A stretch of DNA of 64,000 nucleotides from an uncultured Fusobacteriaceae bacterium (GCA_947038515.1 CAMQWJ010000008.1:1-64000), one strand, 5' to 3'; counted from the stretch's first letter, positions 1-10,446 are shown. Notes: generated by a model not told the origin, from the sequence alone. Translations and numbers: made by a program.

Positions 1-52
<52 letters not shown>

Positions 53-62
53 AACAAGTATT

Positions 63-91
63 AGAATACCACGTATTCTAATTTTTGTCAA
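63..91 (-). promoter_or_regulatory. Promoter of tRNA-Gly with overlapping dyad
   Basis: On the minus strand there is a perfect -35 TTGACA (86-91), a 17-nt spacer and a -10 TATTCT (63-68), followed within about 10 nt by the tRNA 5' end. A perfect 10-bp inverted repeat ATTAGAATAC/GTATTCTAAT (73-82 and 60-69, 3-nt centre) covers the -10 box. Confidence 0.75.
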
Positions 92-127
92 TTTTTTTAT
101 TATAACTTATAATATAAAATTAAAAAA

Positions 128-469
128 TAGGCATTAAATAAGCCGGGTTTTGTGTTAACTAATCATTTTTCTAGCCCTATAATCGCTTATAGTTTCTAGC
201 AACTTACCCTGAAAGCTGGACGAGTAGCCCTTAACCTTTCCAATTTCGTCTTGCTCCAAAGGGGGTTTACAAAACTAACTTAGTCTCCTAAGCTATTGGT
301 AGTCTCTTACACCACCTTTTCACCCTTACCACGATTAAAAATTATGGCGGTCTATTTTCTGTTGCACTTTCCTTAAGGTTACCCTTAGCAGCCGTTAACT
401 GCCCTCTTACTCTACGGAGCCCGGACTTTCCTCTCCTTGTAAACAAGCAGCGATTAGACCTAATACCTA
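128..469 (-). ncRNA. rnpB: RNase P RNA (bacterial type A)
   Basis: This is the catalytic RNA that trims tRNA 5' leaders. Minus-strand signatures include GAGGAAAGTCCGGGCTCC near the 5' end, AGGGTGAAAAGGTGGTGTAAGAG in pieces through the middle, GGAGCAAGAC, and CACAAAACCCGGCTTA near the 3' end. The ends are set by helix P1: about 10 bp pair between 460-469 (5' strand, UAGGUAUUAG) and 128-137 (3' strand, UUAAUGCCUA). The 3' strand runs straight into UUUUUU, so P1 may double as part of the terminator. The 5' end overlaps the stop codon of the preceding protein gene by 3 bases. Confidence 0.96.
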
Positions 470-1075
470 TTTTTTTTCATTTTTATATTTCTTACCAATT
501 CTAACTAAAATATTAAAAAATGTCAAGAAAAATACAAGAATCAAAACAAATTTCCAAATTTCTTCTTTTGTATATATTTTTTTTTGATCATTTTCTTTAG
601 TTGTTTCTATAATTTTTTCTAATCCATTTATTGATCCAAGTATATACTCTTTAAACTCTTTATTTGTTAAATGTTTTTCTATACTATCCATAAGTTCATT
701 TAACTCTTGGGAAAATTCTTCCATTTCAAGATCCTGAGTAAATTTTTGCTGGATGGAAATTGACTTCATTTTTTTAGAAGACTTCACTTCAGTTTCATTT
801 TTTATGGAACCTCCTTTAATTATATTATTATTGTTATCCTCTAATTTCCAATTCATTTTAATAACTATTGTTCTTATAGGTGGTTCTATTACTATTTCTT
901 CTTCATACTTAGAAGTTTCTATCAAAAATTTTATATTATTATTTTTTTCAAATTGTGCTATTCTTGCGGTAACCTCTTCCAGTTCACTCTTTGAAAATAT
1001 GTTCAAATTATCTTTAACTCCAGAAAAAATTTGAACAAAGCTAAGAGTAAATATAAATAATATTATTTTTTTCAT
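467..1075 (-). CDS. TPM-domain-like membrane protein, function unknown
   Basis: The 202-residue protein has an N-terminal signal peptide (MKKIILFIFTLSFVQIFSG), then an exported segment whose start (FSKSELEEVTARIAQFEKN) resembles the opening of TPM domains. A single C-terminal membrane helix near residues 170-190 is followed by a basic tail. This suggests a protein anchored in the inner membrane with its bulk in the periplasm. The TPM assignment is by pattern only and tentative. SD-like GGGG lies upstream of the ATG. It is the last protein gene of the minus-strand run, and its stop codon TAG falls within rnpB. Confidence 0.6.
   Translation of the reverse strand: MKKIILFIFTLSFVQIFSGVKDNLNIFSKSELEEVTARIAQFEKNNNIKFLIETSKYEEEIVIEPPIRTIVIKMNWKLEDNNNNIIKGGSIKNETEVKSSKKMKSISIQQKFTQDLEMEEFSQELNELMDSIEKHLTNKEFKEYILGSINGLEKIIETTKENDQKKIYTKEEIWKFVLILVFFLTFFNILVRIGKKYKNEKK
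498..526 (-). promoter_or_regulatory. Promoter of rnpB, inside the upstream coding region
   Basis: The minus strand shows TTGACA (521-526), a 17-nt spacer and TAGAAT (498-503). Transcription would begin near 490, about 20 nt before the P1 helix of RNase P RNA. The whole promoter lies within the 3' codons of the TPM-like gene, in its transmembrane segment. Confidence 0.7.
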
Positions 1076-1101
1076 TTTTTTCCCCTTATTTTTATATTAT
1101 G

Positions 1102-1893
1102 TTAATAAATTTCAAACTCTGACTCTTTATAAAATTTTTGAATCTCAATTTCTGATTCCAACTCTTTCAAATCATTCTCAATTAATTCCATAAATAGTTT
1201 TTCACTTGAATAATGACCTAAATCAATCAATGAAATTCCGTTTTCCATTGCCTCTTCAGCTTCATGATACTTTACATCACCAGTTATTAAAAGATCCACT
1301 CCATAATTTTTTGCTTTTTTCCAAAAATTACCTCCTGAACCATTAACCACTGCAATCTTTTTTACTTTAAAAATTTTATTTTTAGAATATAAAATTACTT
1401 TATTTATTTCAAGCTTATCTTTTATCCACCCTATATATTCTTCTAAAGAAATTTCTTCTTTTAAAGAAAAATAACGTCCTATCCCATACTCTACATTTGT
1501 TTTTTTATCATTCAAACACATTTTTTTTGAAGATTCAATACCAATTTTTTTCAAAATATAGTCATTTAATCCTCCGTTACTTCCATCAACATTTGTGTGT
1601 AAAGTATATACTGCAATATCATTTTTTATAATTTTATTTATTTTTTCACCTAAAACAGTAGAATAATCTATATTTTTTAAAGAGGTAAAAATCATTGGAT
1701 GATGCGTTATTATTAAATCAATATTTTTTGCTATTCCCTCTTCAATTGCTTCCATATCACAATCTAATGAGACAAGTATTTTTTTTATATCCTTGCTCAT
1801 ATCTCCAATTTGTAATCCTACATTATCCCAATCTTCAACATTTTTTAAAGGATATTTCTTTTCTAAATATTTTGTTATTTTTTCCAATTTCAT
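1102..1893 (-). CDS. Nif3-like dinuclear metal-centre protein (YbgI family)
   Basis: This 263-residue Nif3/YbgI protein matches the family's short form of about 250-270 residues. Metal-ligand motifs are visible: THHPMIF near residue 63, TLHTNVDGSNGGLND near 100, and GDVKYHEAEEA...LIDLGHYSSE near the C-terminus. These histidines and acidic residues bind two metal ions. The biological substrate is not settled; family members have been annotated as GTP cyclohydrolase-like. It overlaps the upstream sigma-like gene by 4 bases (ATGA-type coupling), so the two are probably cotranslated. The order sigma-like-nif3 downstream of rpoD resembles the rpoD-associated nif3 of Gram-positives. Confidence 0.9.
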   Translation of the reverse strand: MKLEKITKYLEKKYPLKNVEDWDNVGLQIGDMSKDIKKILVSLDCDMEAIEEGIAKNIDLIITHHPMIFTSLKNIDYSTVLGEKINKIIKNDIAVYTLHTNVDGSNGGLNDYILKKIGIESSKKMCLNDKKTNVEYGIGRYFSLKEEISLEEYIGWIKDKLEINKVILYSKNKIFKVKKIAVVNGSGGNFWKKAKNYGVDLLITGDVKYHEAEEAMENGISLIDLGHYSSEKLFMELIENDLKELESEIEIQKFYKESEFEIY

Positions 1894-2651
1894 ATTCTAA
1901 ACAACTCACTTCCAAATCTTGACAACTTATTAATTCCACTTTGAAAAATTTCTTCACCTTTCTCTTTCTCTAGTTCTAATTCTTTTTCAATTTCAAAAAT
2001 TGAAAAACTTTTTTTCCTATCCAAACCATAATAAGAGTTTATAACTTCTACCTCAAGAGGGAAAAGTGTATTCTCCAATTCATGATAATTTTTATTTTTT
2101 ATCTCTGTTATTTTCTTTTGCAACTCTTCTAAAACTTCATCATTATTTTCAAATTCTTCTGCTTTTCCTTGAAAAAAGCACAATATTTCTGACTTTTTAC
2201 TTTCTAAACTTTCATTAATATTAAGAATCATTCTTTTTAAAATTTCTACTTCTAAAAATTTTTTCAAATCAATATATGGACTATTTTTAAATTTTTCAAT
2301 TCCTTCAATCAGGGCAATAGTACCTTCTTGAACTAAATCCATAAAGTCAATTCCCTCTTTAAGAAGCTTCATTCCTAAAAATGATACAAGTCTTAAATTC
2401 ATACTAATCAATGTTTCTGTATCTATAGTTTCATAATCAGATAGATCTTCTTCTAAGTATGGAAGTTTTGAAATTTCTTCTAAATATTCTAGAGTGCTTC
2501 TTTCTATATGTTTAATTTCTACATTTCCAGCATAAGATAGTTCTTCTTTATCAAACTCTATAAATGGCATATTTTCATTTATAAAATTTTCAATTTCTAT
2601 TTTTTTTTCAAAGTTTTCCAAAATAAATTCTTCATACTCTCTTAATCTCAT
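1890..2651 (-). CDS. Divergent sigma-70-family protein next to rpoD
   Basis: The 253 residues align by eye with sigma region 2: LISMNLRLVSFLGMKLLKEG followed by DFMDLVQEGTIALIEGIEKF (about residues 84-125) mirrors the [11 protein letters not shown]...[19 protein letters not shown] of the neighbouring RpoD. The next segment, which in RpoD reads [15 protein letters not shown] and contacts the -10 element, is replaced by YIDLKKFLEVEILKRMI. A weak region-4 echo (EVEVINSYYGLDRK) lacks a clear helix-turn-helix. It could bind core RNA polymerase without ordinary -10/-35 recognition. It lies 75 bp after rpoD and overlaps nif3. Confidence 0.72.
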   Translation of the reverse strand: MRLREYEEFILENFEKKIEIENFINENMPFIEFDKEELSYAGNVEIKHIERSTLEYLEEISKLPYLEEDLSDYETIDTETLISMNLRLVSFLGMKLLKEGIDFMDLVQEGTIALIEGIEKFKNSPYIDLKKFLEVEILKRMILNINESLESKKSEILCFFQGKAEEFENNDEVLEELQKKITEIKNKNYHELENTLFPLEVEVINSYYGLDRKKSFSIFEIEKELELEKEKGEEIFQSGINKLSRFGSELFRI

Positions 2652-2689
2652 TATTTCACCTCTTAATAATTATATTATTTTCTACTATG

Positions 2690-2721
2690 ACTAAGGGGAG
2701 CCTTATTAGGTTCCCCTTAGT
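2690..2721 (-). other. Hairpin between rpoD and the sigma-like gene
   Basis: The 10-bp inverted repeat ACTAAGGGGA/TCCCCTTAGT has an inner GCC/GGT extension. On the minus strand it is followed by CATAGTAG, not by a U run, so it is not a classical terminator. It could be a processing or stability stem that separates rpoD output from the genes downstream. Confidence 0.55.
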
Positions 2722-2726
2722 TAATA

Positions 2727-4101
<1,375 letters not shown>

Positions 4102-4121
<20 letters not shown>

Positions 4122-5943
4122 TCAACGCCTCCCTACTATTCATCAAAAAAAAATTTATTTTTTTATTAAATTCTTCATATATTCTTATCATATCATCACT
4201 GTTTTTGACTTCTCCTAAAGAAATTTCAGAAGATTTTAAAAATAGAGCTAATTGCATTTTAATAATTATAGTCAAATCCTGTTGTTTTATTAAATTTTTA
4301 TAGTTAAAAATATCTTTTCTTAACCATGAAGATAACAGTTCGATAAATAACATTTCTTTAGCTTCTAATTGTGAATATGGATTATAAGAAACTAATGAAA
4401 AATCAATCATCTTTAATTTTTCTTCATCTTCAAAAGTGTCTAATTTAATTATTTCTTCTAATTTCAACACTTTTTTACCATCATAATTTTCCTTGAAATA
4501 ATCAATTATTTTTCTAGCAAATTTCATTTGAAAACTATAATTTTCAAAATATTTAAAATATTTATTTTCATCTAATATTAGCCTAACAGTTAATATTTCT
4601 ACTTCATTATCTGCTTCTTCTTTATTCTCTTTTTCATATTCTTGAACTCTAGGTTTACTATATCTTGGTTTATTTTTATCAACCAATGTCTCCCATAGAA
4701 TTTCTTTTTCTATCCTTACATTTGTAGAAAGTTTATCAATGTATAAAGTTTTTTCTATTTTATCATCTATATTTTGAAAAAATTCCACAAATCTTTTTAT
4801 GAAATTTTGTTTAGAAAACATATCATTTAAATCGTATTCTTTACCGTAATAGCTATATAAAAAATCAAAGCACTCTTCTGAATTTTGAATAGTCTCTAAA
4901 AAACTTTGCTTTCCATATTTTTTTATATATTCATCTGGATCTTTTGCCCCTGTTAAAGTCAATACTCTAATATTAAATCCTTGTTTTTTCAATGTTAATA
5001 TTGTTTTTTCAGTAGCTTTTTGTCCTGCACCATCCATATCAAAAGCTAAAATAATATTTGAAGTGTATTTTTTTAAAAGCATTCCTTGTTCTTCTGTAAA
5101 AGCAGTTCCTAGTGGTGCTAAAGTCACATCAAAGCCCTCTATAACACTAGTAAGCACATCCATGTACCCTTCCATCAATATGGAATAATTCTTCTTTTTT
5201 ATAATTGAACTTCTTTCCCCCAGACCATATAAAATATTACCTTTTTTAAAAATCGGTGTATCTGGAGTATTAATATATTTCGGGACATCTTTCCCCTTTT
5301 CTAATGTTCTTCCACCAAAGGCAATCACTTTCTTTCCAAGAGAATGAATAGGAAACATTATTCTATTTCTAAAAGCATCGTAAATATTGCTTTCCGATGC
5401 TTTTGCTATCCCTAAAGTTATAAGTATATCAGTTCCATACCCTTTGCTCATTAAGTAGTCTACTGCTCCATTATTTGCATAACCTATTCCATTTTTTTTT
5501 ATTTGTTCTGGAGTCAACCCTCTACTAGTTAAATATTCTAATGCGATTCTTCCTGTATTTTTAAAAATTTCTGCTGTATAATACTCGTGAACTAAATTCA
5601 TTACTTCATAATATTCTTTATACTCTACATTCTTCTCTTTTCCTTGATATTCTATCTTAATATCAATATTATATTTTTCAGCTAGTTCTTTTACTGCTTC
5701 GGAAAAAGTTATTTGTTTAAAATCTGAATAAAACTTTATTGGTCCACCGCCACCACCACAAACAAAACATTTACAAATATTCTTATTTGGACTTACCATA
5801 AATGAGGGGTTACTATCAATATGAAAAGGACATAACCCTTTATAATTTGACCCTGATTTTTTTAGTGAAACGACTTCTCCAACAATTTCTTCTATTTTTA
5901 ATTCTCTATTTAATCGTTCTATATCCTCTTCTCTAAACTTCAT
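4102..5943 (-). CDS. dnaG: DNA primase DnaG
   Basis: DnaG makes RNA primers for replication and is recruited by DnaB. The 613 residues carry an N-terminal CHC2 zinc ribbon ([11 protein letters not shown]...CKCFVCG, residues about 38-63) with an extra glycine run after it. The catalytic TOPRIM core follows ([12 protein letters not shown] near 255, [13 protein letters not shown] near 305), then a long divergent C-terminal helicase-binding region. It is translated just ahead of, and overlapping, rpoD. The SD AAGGTGAT lies a few bases before the ATG. Confidence 0.97.
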
Positions 5944-6034
5944 ATATCACCTTACTTTAAATAGATTTTCTAAATAGATTTTTTCAAAAAGTACAATATA
6001 ATTCTATCAACAATAAGCAGAGACTAAAATTAAA

Positions 6035-7345
6035 TTATTTAGTTTTTGCTATATCAATTAATTTTTCCTCTATTATTTCATTTTTATAATCATTTTCAAC
6101 TCTATTTTTAATAGTATTTTCTGAAAATAAAGGTTCTACCTCCTTAGTTTCTCCATTCTTACGATAAATTAAAATTTCATCATTTCCAACTAATAAATTT
6201 ACACTTTTAAGTTTAGAAGCAAATACTTTTTTTAGAAGTTCTTCTTGATTTTTTCCAATATTAGAAAGATAATCTTCTTTTTGTATTGAATTATATTTAT
6301 CAACAGAAAAAATAGCTGGCTCTGTTTCTTTTAATTTATCAAATTCTACTTTGTTTTCCAGTATTTTTTTCATTATTTCTTCCGCTTTTAAAGTCAAAAC
6401 AGCTTCGTTATCTTTTAATTTTATCTTTGCCACTTCAAAATCAACAGTAGCAGGAATTTTATATGTTTTTATATGTTTTTTAAAATATTCCTCTAACTCT
6501 TTCGAATCAATTTTTATTTCTTCACCAATTTTTGTTCTCAGTCCTTTTAAATATTCAGAAAAAGTAGTATTCCAAGTTAAACCTTCTTCAACAATAACAC
6601 CTTTTTCAATAGCTTTTTTAGCTAGTTTCACTCGACTTTCAAACATTCTTTTAACTTCAACTTTTGCATCTTCTGTAGAATTTCCATTCGCCAAAACTGC
6701 ATAAATCACCTTTTGACTATAATCTCCATTCTCCATAGCAAAACCTTCATTTTCCAATGCTGTTTTAGGAACGAATAATTTATATTGCTCACTTACATTA
6801 GAAATTATCATTTCTTTTTTTAATTTATTTATTTCTTTTTCCAATTTAATTCTATTTTCTGGACTTTCAGCTGTTGTTTTTAGAATTTTTGATATTAATA
6901 AACTTTTTGCAATTTCTTTTTTATAGCTACTTTTAGTATGACCTTTAGAACCTAACAATCTTGCTAACTGTTCTTTTCCAAGTTTCTTTTCAAGCACTTT
7001 GTATTCACTATTCACTTCAGAATCTGATACTTTTATTTTATTTTCTTCACTATATTCTTGCATCAAAACTCCATTTACAACTTCAGAGATAGCAAAAACT
7101 TCTATTAATTCCTCATCTATTTGTCCCTTAGTTTGCTGCCCTATATTCATCTGAATATTATTTTTCATTCTTTCGATTTCTATTTTAGAAATCTTTTCAC
7201 CATTTATCTTAAACGCATATTCTTGTCCATTTGATACATTTTTTTTCAACTCTGAAATCGTTACTGCTCCCATAGATAGTACAAATGCTATTGTCATTAC
7301 CCATATAAAAGGTTTTATTTTTTGTCTAAATTTTCTAATCGCCAT
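6035..7345 (-). CDS. Membrane-anchored PpiD/SurA-like periplasmic folding factor
   Basis: The 436 residues begin with one uncleaved membrane helix (about residues 13-30). A SurA-N-like domain follows (FKINGEKISKIEIERMKNN), as in PpiD, the inner-membrane chaperone or peptidyl-prolyl isomerase for proteins leaving the Sec translocon. A clear parvulin (PpiC) signature is not obvious; the later region (TVDFEVAKIKLKDNEAV...LLVGNDEILIYRKNG) may be a degenerate parvulin. A chaperone without isomerase activity is therefore plausible. It is 91 bp upstream of dnaG on the same strand, and the start has SD AGGGGTG. Confidence 0.72.
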   Translation of the reverse strand: MAIRKFRQKIKPFIWVMTIAFVLSMGAVTISELKKNVSNGQEYAFKINGEKISKIEIERMKNNIQMNIGQQTKGQIDEELIEVFAISEVVNGVLMQEYSEENKIKVSDSEVNSEYKVLEKKLGKEQLARLLGSKGHTKSSYKKEIAKSLLISKILKTTAESPENRIKLEKEINKLKKEMIISNVSEQYKLFVPKTALENEGFAMENGDYSQKVIYAVLANGNSTEDAKVEVKRMFESRVKLAKKAIEKGVIVEEGLTWNTTFSEYLKGLRTKIGEEIKIDSKELEEYFKKHIKTYKIPATVDFEVAKIKLKDNEAVLTLKAEEIMKKILENKVEFDKLKETEPAIFSVDKYNSIQKEDYLSNIGKNQEELLKKVFASKLKSVNLLVGNDEILIYRKNGETKEVEPLFSENTIKNRVENDYKNEIIEEKLIDIAKTK

Positions 7346-7479
7346 TTTTCACCCCTATAATAATTTTCATCTACTTTAAATTCACTATCTCTTATAGATT
7401 GTACCACCGCTTTCATCTTATTTCAAGTTTTTTTTCTAATTCTTTTAAATTTTTATTTTATTTTATTTTTCATTTATGG

Positions 7480-7528
7480 TATAATTTTATTAACAATTAT
7501 ATAATATTAAAATTCTATAATTGTTAAT
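7480..7528 (+). promoter_or_regulatory. -10 box and 13-bp dyad upstream of the 7614 gene
   Basis: TATAAT at 7480-7485 is preceded by a poor T/A-rich -35. The expected start point lies in a perfect 13-bp inverted repeat ATTAACAATTATA/TATAATTGTTAAT (7489-7501 and 7516-7528, 14-nt centre). This is either an operator or a leader hairpin. About 85 nt of further leader precede the ATG. Confidence 0.5.
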
Positions 7529-7613
7529 CTCGTATGAATTATCAGATTTTTAAGATTTACCTTAATTAATTTTATATATATTATCATACTAAATATCAAG
7601 GAGAGTACTCATA

Positions 7614-8324
7614 ATGTCTATTGTTAAATCCAAAGAATTAGCATTTTTCAATATATTAGGTCGACTTATTTCAACCACTTCAAATTCTACCAATAACAAT
7701 GGTGTCAAAATAAATTTAGTTGATTTAGAAGATAAAATGTCCCTGGATAAAGCTATAATTTCTAAATTTCTTATTAAGCTTAAAGAAGATAAAATTTTTG
7801 ATATTATTGACCAAGATGAAACTACAATGTCTCTTCATTTTGAAAAAACACATGAAAAACTTGCTGCTTTTGTTCACCCAAAAGAGTTAGACAATATTTT
7901 AATTGAAATAAATAATTTTATTTTTAAATATTCGACTTTCTTTGATTTTTCTAGAACATTTCCTATAATAATAGAAACTGCTCAAAAAGTTTCTATTCTC
8001 CTTCAATCAAATCCAAACTTTAATATTTCTTCGATTATTAGAACAGGAATATTAAAATTATATAATCATCCTCATATCACATTTTTTTACTCTAAATTTT
8101 TCTTTAACATTGCAGAAAAAATTGATGATTGTGATCAGCCTACTTTAGAAAATATTATTTATTATTTTTTCACTTTACCTTATGAAGAGAACCCTTTTAT
8201 TACTTCTGTTTTTCTTTCTCAAGTTGCTATTCAAATGGAATTATTAAAAAAATCTACTACCTTAAAGGCAGAACCAATAACCACTTCCAAAGACAAAAAC
8301 TTAAAAGTTGAATCCAATGATTAA
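7614..8324 (+). CDS. Protein of unknown function with possible N-terminal winged-helix
   Basis: I do not recognise this 236-residue cytosolic protein. Residues about 30-70 (VDLEDKMSLDKAIISKFLIKLK and after) have the spacing of a winged-helix start domain. The rest is helical and hydrophobic-rich, and the C-terminal 25 residues are low-complexity and polar. There is no signal peptide or membrane helix. It has SD AAGGAGAG, overlaps the next gene by 8 bases and so is translationally coupled to the histidine phosphatase. Its promoter region holds a 13-bp dyad, which could be an autoregulatory site. Confidence 0.7.
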   Translation: MSIVKSKELAFFNILGRLISTTSNSTNNNGVKINLVDLEDKMSLDKAIISKFLIKLKEDKIFDIIDQDETTMSLHFEKTHEKLAAFVHPKELDNILIEINNFIFKYSTFFDFSRTFPIIIETAQKVSILLQSNPNFNISSIIRTGILKLYNHPHITFFYSKFFFNIAEKIDDCDQPTLENIIYYFFTLPYEENPFITSVFLSQVAIQMELLKKSTTLKAEPITTSKDKNLKVESND

Positions 8325-8943
8325 ATTTATCTTTGTACGTCATGGTCAAACTGAATGGAATTTAATTCATAAGTTACAAGGTTCTTTAGACTCACCCTTG
8401 ACCCCAATGGGGATTAATCAAGCTCTAAAATTACATGAAAAATTAAAAAAAGATTCTACTAATTTTTCTTATATATATAGTTCTCCACTAGGTCGAGCTT
8501 ATCACACTGCCCAGCTCATAACTAATAATCTTTCTAATATTAGAACTATTCCTGAATTTCAAGAACTTAATCTAGGAAAAATGGAAGGGATGGATTATCA
8601 AACTTTTGAAGCAACTCATCCAATTGAATATTTTGATTTTTTTTATCAACCTGAAAAATATAACCCTAGTGCTCTAAATGGAGAGTCTTTTACTGATTTG
8701 TTACTCCGAATAAAAAAAGGAATCGATTACCTTCTTTCAGTTCATAAAGATGGTGATACAGTTATCGTTGTTACACACGGTATAACTCTTAGAGGAATCG
8801 GTAGTTATCTTTCATCAAAAAGTCTTTCTCTTGAAAACTTTTCAAAATATCCAGTCCCTGAAAATACAAGTATTACAACTGCAACTTATCTTAATGGGCA
8901 TTTTAATATTTTAGATTTTTCCAATATTGAGCATCTCAATTAA
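8317..8943 (+). CDS. Histidine phosphatase family protein (phosphoglycerate mutase-like)
   Basis: The catalytic RHG motif is at the N-terminus (FVRHGQTEWN), with YSSPLGRAYHTAQ near residue 50, the acid residue in LNLGKMEGM, and the second catalytic histidine in VVTHGITLRGI near 150. These enzymes transfer phosphoryl groups through a phosphohistidine. The cofactor-dependent mutase, CobC-type phosphatase and broad phosphatase roles cannot be separated here. I chose ATG at 8317 over an in-frame TTG at 8308 because the family starts directly with M-[hydrophobic]-FVRHG. It ends at a bidirectional terminator. Confidence 0.9.
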   Translation: MIKFIFVRHGQTEWNLIHKLQGSLDSPLTPMGINQALKLHEKLKKDSTNFSYIYSSPLGRAYHTAQLITNNLSNIRTIPEFQELNLGKMEGMDYQTFEATHPIEYFDFFYQPEKYNPSALNGESFTDLLLRIKKGIDYLLSVHKDGDTVIVVTHGITLRGIGSYLSSKSLSLENFSKYPVPENTSITTATYLNGHFNILDFSNIEHLN

Positions 8944-8951
8944 AAACAATA

Positions 8952-8990
8952 AAAAAAGAGTTGAGACAAATTAAATCTCAACTCTTTTTT
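8952..8990. terminator. Bidirectional intrinsic terminator
   Basis: A 15-bp perfect stem AAAAAAGAGTTGAGA/TCTCAACTCTTTTTT has a 9-nt loop and A/T runs on both flanks. It separates the plus-strand phosphatase from the convergent gmhA. Confidence 0.93.
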
Positions 8991-8993
8991 ATT

Positions 8994-9569
8994 TTAATAA
9001 TTTTCAGGGAACATAATTCTTTCTACACCCTCAATTATAATATGTAATATCATCATATGAATTTCTTGGATTCTATCTGAAGTCTCCCCTTCTATTATAA
9101 ACTCATAATCTCCTGTACCCTTTAATTTCCCACCATCTTTCCCTAATAACAAAACAATTGTCATTCCTTCTTCTTTAGATTTTTCTACTGCTTTTATTAT
9201 ATTTTGAGAATTTCCACTTGTTGATATTCCTATAAACATATCCTCTTTTTTTCCATATGCTTCAATACCTTTTGAAAATATATACTCAAACCCATAATCA
9301 TTTCCAACACATGTTATATGAGAAGAATCTGAAATTGCTAATGCTGGCAATGCCCTTCTTTCTTTTCTAAAGCGTCCTGTAAATTCTTCAGCAAAATGCA
9401 GTGCATCACAATTGCTTCCTCCATTTCCTGCAATTAGAACTTTTCCTCCAGCTTGAAAAATAGAAGCTAATTTCTTTGCAACTTCCTCTGTTAACATCTC
9501 TTTTTCTTCTTTCTCTATAAAATTTTTTAATAATTCTTCAGTTTTTTTATATGATTCTATTAGTTTCAT
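8994..9569 (-). CDS. gmhA: Phosphoheptose isomerase (sedoheptulose 7-phosphate isomerase)
   Basis: GmhA converts sedoheptulose 7-phosphate to D-glycero-manno-heptose 7-phosphate, the first step of LPS heptose synthesis. The 191-residue SIS-domain protein shows LIAGNGGSNCDALHFAEEFTG (split here by reading, about residues 45-65), SDSSHITCVGNDYGFE, and the sugar-phosphate loop ISTSGNSQNI, all hallmarks of GmhA. This supports a diderm, LPS-bearing host. It lies 10 bp downstream of a LysR gene on the same strand, so the two are probably cotranscribed. Confidence 0.92.
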   Translation of the reverse strand: MKLIESYKKTEELLKNFIEKEEKEMLTEEVAKKLASIFQAGGKVLIAGNGGSNCDALHFAEEFTGRFRKERRALPALAISDSSHITCVGNDYGFEYIFSKGIEAYGKKEDMFIGISTSGNSQNIIKAVEKSKEEGMTIVLLLGKDGGKLKGTGDYEFIIEGETSDRIQEIHMMILHIIIEGVERIMFPENY

Positions 9570-9579
9570 CTTTACACTC

Positions 9580-10446
9580 CTATATTTTATGATTTTGGAC
9601 GTAGGAAATAAACTTTATTACCTGTAATAAATTCCTTTTATCTTTTGTTATAACTATTTGATAACCATCCTCCACTTCATCAATTTTTTCTAACATTATT
9701 AAATGACCATTTTCTATCTCTTTTTTCACACTATAATATGGGAGGATTGCATTGCCTAACCCTTCTTTTGTCATATTTTTTATTAGCTCAATATTTCCTT
9801 CAACATGAATAATTTTTTCAAACTGAACTCTATTTTTATTTTCTAAATAAATCATCGCCTTATTATTATTATTGATATTTTTTCTAGAAATCAAAGGTTC
9901 CTTTGCTATTTCTTTCATACTAGAATATTTCTTTGCACCTACAAAGACATAGGGAACTGTATCTACTATAAATACTTCTAAATTACTGTCTTTTATTTGC
10001 TCAAAATCAATAATAATAACATCTATTTCCCCTTCTTTTAATTGTCTCAATAAATAATCTTTTGATGAAATAAAAATTTCAAAGTCTATTTCTTTATGTT
10101 TAACTGAAAACCCCTTCATTAATTTAGCTAATAATGGCTCTCCTATAACTGGGCTTGCCCCTATGGATATTTTTATTTTTTCTACTTCTATCATTCTTGA
10201 CATTTCATGTTCTGTTCTTTTCACTTTATCAAAGATATCTTCAGCCATTTTATATAAAGCTTCTCCATAATAGGTTAATTTTATTTGCTTTGTACTTCTA
10301 TCAAATAATTTTATTCTCAATATTTCTTCAAATTTTTTGACTTGTATAGATACAGCAGATTGATTTATAAATAATTTTTGTGAAGCCTTTGTAAAGCTTT
10401 GTTCCTTTGCAACTTCATAAAATATTTTTAAATAATGCAAATCCAA
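9580..10446 (-). CDS. LysR-family transcriptional regulator
   Basis: The 288 residues begin with the canonical LysR winged helix (MDLHYLKIFYEVAKEQSFTKASQKLFINQSAVSIQ is the family start, about residues 1-35). A periplasmic-binding-protein-like effector domain follows (ISIGASPVIGEPLLAKLM...). LysR proteins usually control a divergent neighbour and themselves; here the divergent gene is the exported oligoendopeptidase, 210 bp away. Repeated motifs in that gap (two copies of ATTTTTAGATA at 10483-10493 and 10508-10518) are candidate binding sites. The effector is unknown. Confidence 0.9.
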   Translation of the reverse strand: MDLHYLKIFYEVAKEQSFTKASQKLFINQSAVSIQVKKFEEILRIKLFDRSTKQIKLTYYGEALYKMAEDIFDKVKRTEHEMSRMIEVEKIKISIGASPVIGEPLLAKLMKGFSVKHKEIDFEIFISSKDYLLRQLKEGEIDVIIIDFEQIKDSNLEVFIVDTVPYVFVGAKKYSSMKEIAKEPLISRKNINNNNKAMIYLENKNRVQFEKIIHVEGNIELIKNMTKEGLGNAILPYYSVKKEIENGHLIMLEKIDEVEDGYQIVITKDKRNLLQVIKFISYVQNHKI

